Below are positions 1 to 6,825 of a stretch of DNA of 64,000 bases, in pieces. The notes below the pieces were generated by a model. That model was given only the letters and a program-made list of their open reading frames with translations. It had not been told where the DNA came from and ran no database searches. A program made the translations under genes and the position numbers. The DNA comes from Curtobacterium sp. Leaf261 (GTDB taxonomy: Bacteria > Actinomycetota > Actinomycetes > Actinomycetales > Microbacteriaceae): positions 19,530-83,529 of the forward strand of contig NZ_LMMJ01000002.1 in NCBI RefSeq assembly GCF_001422205.1, read 5' to 3'. Position 1 is the stretch's first letter. The number at the start of each line of letters is the position of its first letter.

Positions 1-1215
1 GCCCGTGCCCTGACCGACGAGGTCGGTGCCGACGAGTACGCACGTCGGACGGGCCTCGTCCCGGTGGCGTCGTTCACCGCGACGAAGCTCCGCTGGCTCC
101 GTGACGCGGAGCCGGAGAACGCCGCCCGTGTCGCCGCGGTCGCACTGCCGCACGACTGGCTGTCCTGGCGCCTCCGCGGGTACGGCCCGACGGACGAGAG
201 CCCGCTCGGGCCCGACCTCGACGCACTCGCGACGGACGGCTCGGACGCGTCGGGGACCGCCTACTGGGACTCGTCTCGTCGCGAGTACGACGGCGACCTG
301 TTCGAGCGTGCGCTCGGCCGACCACTCCGCGAGGCGCGTGGTGACGCGACCGGTGCGGGTGCCGTTGCCGGGGTCGGGGACGACGCCGGGCCGGACCGCG
401 TCGTCGTGCCGCGGGTCGTGCCTCCAGACCGTGCCATGGGCGTCCTCGACGCCGACGTGACCCTCCCCGGCGGCGCGACGGTCCGGCGGGGTCTCACCGT
501 CGCGCCCGGCGCCGGCGACAACGCCGGGGCGGCGCTCGGACTCGGCCTCGGGCCGGGGGACGTCGCCGTCTCGCTCGGCACCTCCGGCACGGTGTTCGGC
601 GTCACCGAGACGGTCGCGGCGGACCCGACCGGGACCGTCGCGGGCTTCGCGGACGCCACCGGTGTGCGGCTGCCCATCGTCACGACCCTGAACGCGGCGC
701 GTGTGCTCGAGGTGGTCGGCGGACTCCTCGGCACCACGCACGACGAGCTCGCCACCCTCGCCCTCTCGGCGCCGCCCGGTGCGGACGGACTCGTGCTCGT
801 GCCGTTCTTCGTCGGTGAGCGCACGCCGAACCGTCCGGATGCGACGGCTTCGCTCACGGGGATGACCCCGGCCACCACCGACCGGGCGCACCTCGCGCGG
901 GCGGCGGTGGAGGGGATGCTCTGCTCGCTCGCGGACGGCCTCGCCGCGGTCGAGTCGAGCGGGACCACCGTCGAACGACTGCTGATGATCGGCGGTGCTG
1001 CGGCCAACCCCGCGGTGCGGACGATCGCAGCGCAGGTGTTCGGGCGCGAGGTGCTCGTCCCGGAGCCCGGGGAGTACGTCGCCACGGGTGCGGCTCGGCA
1101 GGCGGCGTGGGTGCTCGAGGGTGCCCTGCCGGACTGGCCGATCCGGACGGAGACGATCCCGGCCGATCCTCGGACGGAGGTGCTCGAGGCCTACCGGGCT
1201 GCCGTCGGGACCTGA
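1..1215 (+). CDS. xylB: Xylulokinase, FGGY family (5' end outside window)
   Basis: Phosphorylates D-xylulose to xylulose 5-phosphate in the cytoplasm. The frame is open from base 1, so the N-terminus (roughly 80 residues, judged from the usual 480-500 aa) lies upstream; the GTG at 64 is internal. Visible FGGY features are the substrate-domain segment ATKLRWLRD near the left edge, the ATPase-fold motifs GDNAGAALG and VSLGTSGTVFG in the middle, and GGAAANPAVR towards the C-terminus, followed by a normal end. The xylosidase and sugar-transport operon starting near 3.5 kb fits a xylan/xylose use locus. Another FGGY sugar kinase is possible but less likely. Confidence 0.85.
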   Translation, partial: ARALTDEVGADEYARRTGLVPVASFTATKLRWLRDAEPENAARVAAVALPHDWLSWRLRGYGPTDESPLGPDLDALATDGSDASGTAYWDSSRREYDGDLFERALGRPLREARGDATGAGAVAGVGDDAGPDRVVVPRVVPPDRAMGVLDADVTLPGGATVRRGLTVAPGAGDNAGAALGLGLGPGDVAVSLGTSGTVFGVTETVAADPTGTVAGFADATGVRLPIVTTLNAARVLEVVGGLLGTTHDELATLALSAPPGADGLVLVPFFVGERTPNRPDATASLTGMTPATTDRAHLARAAVEGMLCSLADGLAAVESSGTTVERLLMIGGAAANPAVRTIAAQVFGREVLVPEPGEYVATGAARQAAWVLEGALPDWPIRTETIPADPRTEVLEAYRAAVGT

Positions 1216-1224
1216 CGGACATCG

Positions 1225-1247
1225 GTACCCCTCTCGACTTGGGGTAC
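1225..1247 (+). promoter_or_regulatory. Inverted repeat overlapping candidate promoter of the Abi hairpin RNA
   Basis: GTACCCC (1225-1231) and GGGGTAC (1241-1247) form a perfect 7-bp inverted repeat with a 9-nt spacer. It overlaps TACAGT (1245-1250), a good -10 box that would start transcription near 1257. No convincing -35 is visible. It could be an operator or an RNA stem. Confidence 0.4.
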
Positions 1248-1256
1248 AGTTGAGGA

Positions 1257-1298
1257 ATCACGATCGGCCCGCTCGCCTCACGGCTCGGGCCGATTTTC
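1257..1298 (+). ncRNA. Candidate small hairpin RNA / attenuator upstream of the Abi_2 gene
   Basis: ATCGGCCCG (1263-1271) and CGGGCCGAT (1286-1294) form a perfect 9-bp stem. Inside it, GCC (1275-1277) can pair with GGC (1282-1284). The stem runs straight into TTTTC, as an intrinsic terminator would. With the -10 box at 1245-1250 this predicts a transcript of about 40 nt ending just before the Abi gene. Structured RNAs (Rfam abiF motif) are known upstream of Abi_2 genes, where they are thought to act as RNA antitoxins. Whether this one belongs to that family is inference; it may be a plain terminator of the xylulokinase transcript. Confidence 0.45.
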
Positions 1299-1317
1299 TC
1301 GTTGGTGGGAGCGAGTT

Positions 1318-2307
1318 TTGGAGTACGTCAAGCCGTGGCTCTCGATCCAGGACCAGGTCGATGGCCTCGCCCGCCGTGGCCTGGATGTCGGGGACGCAGG
1401 CGCCGCCGGTGTCCTCCTCCGGGAGGTCGGCTACTACCGGTTGACCGGCTACCTCTACCCCTTCCGTGAGTCTGAACCTGTTCTCGATGACCGCGGTCGC
1501 GAGCGCGTCCGTGTCCTGGATTCGTACAAGTCGAGAACTCACCTCGATGATGCGAGGGATCTCATCGACTTTGATCGCGACCTGCGGCTGCTCGTGCTCG
1601 AGGGGGTCGAGCGCATCGAGGTCGCGTTGCGCACGCAGCTCGCTTCCTCGCTGGGCAAGCTGTCCGCTTTCGCGCACGAGGGTAGCTCTGCATTCGTGCC
1701 GACGTTCACGCAGCCGCGGACAGACGGGGACGGCAAGCCGCTCCCGAGCCGGCAGGAAGTGTGGCTCGAACGCGTGCGAGAGCGGCAGGCGGACTCGGAC
1801 GAGGCATTCGTGACGCATTTCCGTGTCAAGTACGACGGACGTATGCCGATCTGGGCTCTCACCGAGATCCTCGAGCTCGGCCAGGTCGCTCGTCTGTACA
1901 TGGGACTCCGCAACGACATCGCGACCGAGATGGCCGCCGCGTTCGGCGTCCCGACGAAACAGCTCATGCAGAGCTGGATCGCGACCCTCAACTACGTCAG
2001 GAACATCGCCGCGCACCACGCTCGCCTCTTCAACCGCAAGCTCGTCATCGCACCCAAGCGGCCAAAGGGAGGAGCGGTCCCACTCCTCGCGCACCTCACA
2101 CGGCAGGAAGCGCCGAAGCAGTTCGGTACCTACAACGCCCTCGCCATGATGGCCTACCTCCTGGAGACTCTGGATCCGAGCCGTCAGTGGTCCGTCCGAG
2201 TCGCAGCGCTGCTCCGGGCGTTCCCCTCCACAGAACATCTGAGCGTCGAGTCCATGGGCCTGGTCCCTGACTGGCTGGAACTGGACCTGTGGAACGCGCG
2301 CACCTGA
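1318..2307 (+). CDS. Abi_2 (AbiD/AbiF) family protein with HEPN RNase motif
   Basis: Abortive-infection protein of the Abi_2 family, expected to be a HEPN-fold ribonuclease. The N-terminal family signature with GYYRLTGYLYPFR sits at residues 38-50, the conserved helix with ERIEVALR near 98-105, and the HEPN catalytic motif RNIAAH at 228-233. At 329 aa it is a usual length. Start is TTG at 1318 with a GGGA-type ribosome site about 8 nt upstream; no ATG or GTG fits better. Codons such as AGA, TTT, GAA and CCT are commoner than in neighbours, suggesting horizontal acquisition. It interrupts a sugar-use locus (xylulokinase to its left, LacI and transport operon to its right). The upstream hairpin suggests an AbiF-type toxin/RNA unit. 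No other defence gene is adjacent. Confidence 0.85.
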   Translation: MEYVKPWLSIQDQVDGLARRGLDVGDAGAAGVLLREVGYYRLTGYLYPFRESEPVLDDRGRERVRVLDSYKSRTHLDDARDLIDFDRDLRLLVLEGVERIEVALRTQLASSLGKLSAFAHEGSSAFVPTFTQPRTDGDGKPLPSRQEVWLERVRERQADSDEAFVTHFRVKYDGRMPIWALTEILELGQVARLYMGLRNDIATEMAAAFGVPTKQLMQSWIATLNYVRNIAAHHARLFNRKLVIAPKRPKGGAVPLLAHLTRQEAPKQFGTYNALAMMAYLLETLDPSRQWSVRVAALLRAFPSTEHLSVESMGLVPDWLELDLWNART

Positions 2308-2329
2308 CGCATCGTGGGGACGACGCGGT

Positions 2330-2356
2330 GTCTCGGTCTCGGTCTCGGTCTCGGTC
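2330..2356. repeat. Hexanucleotide microsatellite (TCTCGG)n
   Basis: Four near-perfect tandem copies of TCTCGG fill most of the 49 bp between the convergent Abi and LacI genes and abut the LacI stop codon. Confidence 0.8.
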
Positions 2357-3394
2357 TCACCGCACCGCTGGCGGCGGCGGGGCGGTGCTCCCGCGCACCA
2401 CGAGGGTCGCCGGGAGCCGCACGTGGTTCGGCACCTCGCGTCCCTCGAGCAGCCCGAGCAGCATGCCGAACGCCTGCGCCCCGAGGTCCTGCAGCGGCTG
2501 CGACACGGTCGTCAGGGGCGGTGTCGCGGCGAGCGCCTGGGGCACGTCGTCGAACCCGACCACGGACAGGTCATCCGGAACGCGCAGTCCCAGCTGCCGT
2601 GCCGCCTGCAGGACCCCGAGCGCAGAACCGTCGTTCGCGGCGAACACGGCGGTCGGTCGGTCGGGGCCGGAGAGCAGCGCGCGGGCGACCTCGGCGGACA
2701 GCGCGGTCTGGTACCCGCCGACGGGTTCGAGCGCGGGATCTGCCGTGATCCCGGCCGCCGCGAGTGATGCGCGGTAGCCCTGTCGACGTTCCTCGGAGGA
2801 CGCCAGGTCGACGCGGCCGCGGACGTGTGCGATGCGACGATGGCCGAGCGCGAGCAGGTGGTCGGTCGCGGCACGGGCGCCCGCGACGTTGTCGGCGTCG
2901 ATCGCGGCGTGTCCCTCGGGGCCGGTGTGCGGGTCGATCGAGACGACCGGGACCGCGGTGTCGGCCATCAGCGTCGTCGGGGTGACGATGATCGCGCCGT
3001 CGATGAGCGTGCCCGCCAGCCGTGACAACGACCGCCGTTCCCACCCCTGCCGGGCTTCGCCGACCACGAGACCGGCGTACGCGAGCAGCTCGTAGCCGCT
3101 CTCGATGGCGGCGGCGGAGATGCCGGTGAGGATCTCGGTGGAGAACGGCTCGAACTCGGTGACCAGGATCCCGATGACCCCCGTGCGACTGCGTCGGAGG
3201 CTCCGGGCGACGAGCGAGGTCTCGTACCCGAGTGCCTCGATCACCTCGTGCACCCGTGCGGCGGTGGCGGGGGCGACGCCGTCGCGCCCGTTCATCACCT
3301 TCGAGACGGTCGGGACCGACACCCCGGCGGTCCGTGCGACGTCGCTGATCGTCACTCGTCCAGAGGACGGGAGGGGGTGCACGGCCGATTCCAC
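2357..3394 (-). CDS. LacI family transcriptional regulator
   Basis: Sugar-responsive repressor, 345 aa. The N-terminal helix-turn-helix TISDVARTAGVSVPTVSKVM is followed by the hinge and a periplasmic-binding-like effector domain (TGVIGILVTEFEPF onwards, with VVGFDDVPQALAATPPLTTV near the C-terminus). GTG at 3394 is chosen over the upstream in-frame start at 3421 because TACGGT (3401-3406, minus strand) ends exactly 6 nt before it, giving a leaderless mRNA. It diverges from a bxlEFGA-like operon and probably represses it through the palindrome at 3461-3476. By position it matches the Streptomyces regulator BxlR, but the ligand cannot be read from sequence. Confidence 0.88.
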   Translation of the reverse strand: MESAVHPLPSSGRVTISDVARTAGVSVPTVSKVMNGRDGVAPATAARVHEVIEALGYETSLVARSLRRSRTGVIGILVTEFEPFSTEILTGISAAAIESGYELLAYAGLVVGEARQGWERRSLSRLAGTLIDGAIIVTPTTLMADTAVPVVSIDPHTGPEGHAAIDADNVAGARAATDHLLALGHRRIAHVRGRVDLASSEERRQGYRASLAAAGITADPALEPVGGYQTALSAEVARALLSGPDRPTAVFAANDGSALGVLQAARQLGLRVPDDLSVVGFDDVPQALAATPPLTTVSQPLQDLGAQAFGMLLGLLEGREVPNHVRLPATLVVRGSTAPPPPAVR

Positions 3395-3400
3395 GTGCTC

Positions 3401-3406
3401 ACCGTA
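3401..3406 (-). promoter_or_regulatory. -10 box of the lacI-type gene (leaderless)
   Basis: TACGGT on the minus strand is separated by 6 nt from the GTG start at 3394, so transcription should begin at the start codon. This decides the start. Confidence 0.6.
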
Positions 3407-3460
3407 GCGTGCCCGGCACATGTCGCTTAGTGCGACTCACCGGAGTATCCCTCATAGAAA

Positions 3461-3505
3461 TCGTTATCGAAATCGATTGACAAGGCTCCTGAGGCCTGGC
3501 ACGCT
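3461..3505 (+). promoter_or_regulatory. Promoter and LacI-type operator of the sugar ABC operon
   Basis: The 16-bp imperfect palindrome at 3461-3476 (6 of 8 pairs, central CG as in LacI-family operators) abuts a consensus -35 TTGACA at 3477-3482. A weak -10 CACGCT follows at 3500-3505 after 17 bp. A repressor here would block the -35 region. The AATCGATT core (3471-3478) is itself a perfect palindrome. Confidence 0.6.
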
Positions 3506-3560
3506 CACTCTCGCGACACTCGACGTCGCGGTCAACGACGACAAACCAGGAGTTTCCACA

Positions 3561-4859
3561 ATGACGAGGAACAAGCGAATCGGCGCGATCATCGCCATCG
3601 CCGCAGGGACCGCGCTGCTCGCGACGGGCTGCTCGAGCGGCGGGTCCGACAGCGGGTCGGGTGACGGCAAGGTCTCCATGACCTTCTGGCACAACTCGAC
3701 CACCGGGCCGGGCAAGGCCTACTGGGTCAAGACCGTCAAGCAGTTCGAGGCGGCGAACCCGAACGTGACGATCACCATCCAGGCCGTCCAGAACGAAGAC
3801 CTCGACGGCAAGCTCCAGACGGCGCTCAACTCCGGCGACGCGCCGGACATCTTCCTGCAGCGCGGTGGCGGCAAGATGAGCGCGATGGTCAAGGCCGGCC
3901 AGGTCATGGACATCAAGGACTCGATCGGATCCGCAGCCAAGTCCGCGATCAGCTCCGCGGCGTTCGACGGCTACAAGCAGGACGGCGGCACCTACGCCAT
4001 GCCGGTCGACGTGCTCCCCGAGGGCATCTGGTACAGCCAGGACCTCTTCAAGGCGGCGGGCATCACGAGCACCCCCACCACGATGGACGAGCTCAACAAC
4101 GACATCGCCAAGCTCAAGACCAGCGGGGTCGCACCGGTCGCGGTCGGGGCGAAGGACGCCTGGCCCGCCGCGCACTGGTTCTACAACTTCGCGCTCCGCG
4201 AGTGCAGCGCGGGGACCCTCGCCAAGGCGGGATCGACGCTCAAGTTCGACGACCCGTGCTGGAAGAAGGCCGGACAGGACGTCGCGCAGTTCAACGACAC
4301 GAAGCCCTTCAACGACGGCTTCCTGACGACCGCCGCCCAGCAGGGTGCCGGCAGCTCGGCCGGTCTCGTCGCGAACCACAAGGCCGCCATGGAGCTCATG
4401 GGCTCGTGGGACCCGGGAGTGATCTCGTCGCTGACGCCGGACGCCAAGCCGCTGTCCGACCTCGGCTGGTTCCCGTTCCCCGCGATCTCCGGCGGGAACG
4501 GCAAGGCCGGATCGATGATGGGTGGCCTCGACGGCTTCTCGTGCTCGGCCAAGGCGCCGAAGGGCCCGTGCACGGCCTTCCTGAACTTCATCGTCAAGAA
4601 GGACCAGCAGGAGGCCTACTACAGGGCCTTCGACACCATCCCGGTGAACAAGAACGCGCAGTCGGTCATCACCGAGCCGTACCTCAAGGACGTCCTCGCC
4701 GCCTACACGAAGGCCCCCTACGTGTCGCAGTACCTCGACACCCTGTACGGCCAGAACGTCGGCAACGCGCTGAACACCTCGGTCGTCGACCTGCTCGCCG
4801 GCAAGGGCAGCGCCGCGGACATCATCTCGACCACCAACCAGGCCGCGGCCAAGGGATAG
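3561..4859 (+). CDS. bxlE: Sugar ABC transporter substrate-binding lipoprotein (BxlE-like)
   Basis: Extracytoplasmic receptor of a CUT1 sugar importer, 432 aa. The N-terminus has a basic start, a hydrophobic stretch and the lipobox LLATGC (lipid-modified Cys near residue 23). SBP_bac_1 features follow: WHNSTTGPGK, then SGDAPDIFLQRGGG and MMGGLDGFSCS. ATG at 3561 is preceded by AGGAG at 3548-3552, 8 nt away, unlike the many leaderless genes nearby. It heads an operon with two permeases and a GH3 enzyme, so xylo-oligosaccharides (xylobiose) are the likely substrate by analogy with Streptomyces bxlEFGA. As usual for CUT1 systems, no ATPase gene is present, so a shared MsiK-type ATPase elsewhere is expected. 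Confidence 0.85.
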   Translation: MTRNKRIGAIIAIAAGTALLATGCSSGGSDSGSGDGKVSMTFWHNSTTGPGKAYWVKTVKQFEAANPNVTITIQAVQNEDLDGKLQTALNSGDAPDIFLQRGGGKMSAMVKAGQVMDIKDSIGSAAKSAISSAAFDGYKQDGGTYAMPVDVLPEGIWYSQDLFKAAGITSTPTTMDELNNDIAKLKTSGVAPVAVGAKDAWPAAHWFYNFALRECSAGTLAKAGSTLKFDDPCWKKAGQDVAQFNDTKPFNDGFLTTAAQQGAGSSAGLVANHKAAMELMGSWDPGVISSLTPDAKPLSDLGWFPFPAISGGNGKAGSMMGGLDGFSCSAKAPKGPCTAFLNFIVKKDQQEAYYRAFDTIPVNKNAQSVITEPYLKDVLAAYTKAPYVSQYLDTLYGQNVGNALNTSVVDLLAGKGSAADIISTTNQAAAKG

Positions 4860-4861
4860 TC

Positions 4862-5911
4862 ATGAGTTCCTCCCTCAGCACGACGTCGGTCGACGACGCC
4901 GGGCGACCGAAGGGACCGACCGACGGGCGCGCCACCACCACGGTGGCGCGCCCGTCGGGTCGATCCCCCCGACCCGGGACAGCACGACCCGGGACGTCGC
5001 GTCGTCCGGGCGAACACGGCAAGCGGCTCGAGATCGCGCTCCTGACCGGGCCGGCGATCATCGTGTTCGTCGCCTTCGTGATCTTCCCGGTCGGCCTCGC
5101 CGCCTACTACGGCTTCTTCAAGTGGCAGGGGTACGGCCCCGCGACGGACTTCGTCGGCCTCGGCAACTACGCCATCATCTTCACCGACTCCGCGTTCGTG
5201 CAGGCGGTCTGGCACAACGGCATCCTCGTCGTGCTGTCGCTCGTCCTGCAGGGGCCGGTGGCGATCTTCCTCGCGCTGCTGCTCAACCAGAAGATGCGCG
5301 GGCGAGGACTCGTCCGCGTGCTCATCTTCGTGCCGTACGTGATCTCCGAGGTCATCGTCGGTACCGGGTGGACGCTCATGCTCCAGTCCGCCGGCGCCGT
5401 CAACGACCTGCTGCAGTCGATCGGACTCGGCGCGCTCCGGGCGGACTGGCTGTCGAACCCGTCCATCGCGATCTGGACGCTCCTCGTGATCATCACGTGG
5501 AAGTACATCGGCTTCGCAGTCATCCTGTTCCTCGCCGGACTCCAGAGCATCCCCGAGGAGCTCTTCGAGGCCGCGGCGATCGACGGCGCGACGTACTGGC
5601 AGATCCAGCGGCGGATCACCCTGCCGCTCCTCGGCCCGACGATCCGCATCTGGGCGTTCCTGTCGATCATCGGCTCGCTGCAGCTGTTCGACCTCGTCTA
5701 CATCATCTGGGGCCAGTACATCGCCTCGACCGCCGGGACCTCGACGATGGCGACCTACATGGTCGGCAACGGGCGGAACTCGGGGAACTTCGGGTACGGG
5801 AACGCCGTCGCCGTCGTGATGTTCGTCATCTCCCTGACCATCGCACTCATCTACCAGCGCTTCGTGCTCCGTCGCGACACCGCCGGAGCACTCACCGAGA
5901 GGACCAGCTGA
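4862..5911 (+). CDS. bxlF: Sugar ABC transporter permease (MalF/BxlF-like)
   Basis: Inner-membrane permease of the CUT1 importer, 349 aa. About 55 N-terminal residues rich in Ser, Thr, Pro and Arg precede the first membrane segment (ALLTGPAIIVFVAFVIFPVG), an unusually long cytoplasmic tail. The ATPase-contacting EAA loop is EAAAIDGATYWQIQRRITLP. ATG at 4862 lies 2 nt after the binding-protein stop, and the gene end overlaps the next start by one base (TGATG), implying translational coupling. Confidence 0.87.
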   Translation: MSSSLSTTSVDDAGRPKGPTDGRATTTVARPSGRSPRPGTARPGTSRRPGEHGKRLEIALLTGPAIIVFVAFVIFPVGLAAYYGFFKWQGYGPATDFVGLGNYAIIFTDSAFVQAVWHNGILVVLSLVLQGPVAIFLALLLNQKMRGRGLVRVLIFVPYVISEVIVGTGWTLMLQSAGAVNDLLQSIGLGALRADWLSNPSIAIWTLLVIITWKYIGFAVILFLAGLQSIPEELFEAAAIDGATYWQIQRRITLPLLGPTIRIWAFLSIIGSLQLFDLVYIIWGQYIASTAGTSTMATYMVGNGRNSGNFGYGNAVAVVMFVISLTIALIYQRFVLRRDTAGALTERTS

Positions 5912-6825
5912 TGGCGACCACCACGTTCGACGCCCCCGACCGCAGGCTGGTCGGGCGTCCGGGCGGCGGCCCGCGCACCGGGTCCGTCCGCCGCCGCCGC
6001 GGGGGGCGTCTCGGAACCGCGAACGCGCCGACCTACATCGTCGCGGTCCTCTTCATCGCGGTGAACCTCGCGCCGGTGCTCTACATCGTGCTCGGCGGGT
6101 TCCGCACGAACGCGCAGATCACCGCGAGTCCGGCCGGGCTGCCGGGTCCGTGGGCGATCGGCAACTACGCGGACGTGCTGTCGAGCAGCACCTTCTGGCG
6201 GGAGCTCGGGAACTCGACCATCGCGGCCGGTCTCACCACCGTCGGCGTCGTGGTGCTCGGCCTCATGGTGAGCTTCGTGCTCGCCCGCTACCAGTTCCTC
6301 GGCCGCGGGGCGATCTACGCGCTCTTCGCCTCCGGGCTGATGTTCCCGATCACGGTCGCGATCACACCGCTCTACCTGCTCGTCAAGGACCTCCACCTCA
6401 CGAACAGCCTCGCCGGGGTGATCCTGCCGCAGATCGCGTTCGCGCTCCCGACGACGGTGATCATCCTCGTGCCGTTCCTCCGCGCGATCCCCGACGAGAT
6501 CGAGGAGGCGGCGTCGATCGACGGCGCGAGCCGCCTCGGGTTCTTCTGGCGGATGGTCGTCCCGCTGTCGCTGCCGGGCGTCGTGACCGTCGGGATCCTG
6601 GCGTTCATCGCGAGCTGGAACAGCTACATCCTGCCGCTCTTCATCCTGAACGGCGAGGGCTCGTACACGCTGCCGCTCGGGGTCCAGGCGTTCTCGTCGC
6701 AGTACTCGGTGGACACCGCCAAGGTCCTCGCGTTCACCTCGGTGTCGATGATCCCGGCGTTGATCTTCTTCACGATCTTCCAGCGGCGCATCGTCGGCGG
6801 GCTCACCGGGGCGGTCAAGGGATGA
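5911..6825 (+). CDS. bxlG: Sugar ABC transporter permease (MalG/BxlG-like)
   Basis: Second permease of the CUT1 importer, 304 aa. The hydrophobic start near residue 36 (PTYIVAVLFIAVNLAPVLY) and the EAA motif EEAASIDGASRLGFFWRMV identify the MalG type. It pairs with the preceding permease, and its 3' end overlaps the GH3 start by 4 nt (ATGA at 6822). Confidence 0.88.
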   Translation: MATTTFDAPDRRLVGRPGGGPRTGSVRRRRGGRLGTANAPTYIVAVLFIAVNLAPVLYIVLGGFRTNAQITASPAGLPGPWAIGNYADVLSSSTFWRELGNSTIAAGLTTVGVVVLGLMVSFVLARYQFLGRGAIYALFASGLMFPITVAITPLYLLVKDLHLTNSLAGVILPQIAFALPTTVIILVPFLRAIPDEIEEAASIDGASRLGFFWRMVVPLSLPGVVTVGILAFIASWNSYILPLFILNGEGSYTLPLGVQAFSSQYSVDTAKVLAFTSVSMIPALIFFTIFQRRIVGGLTGAVKG

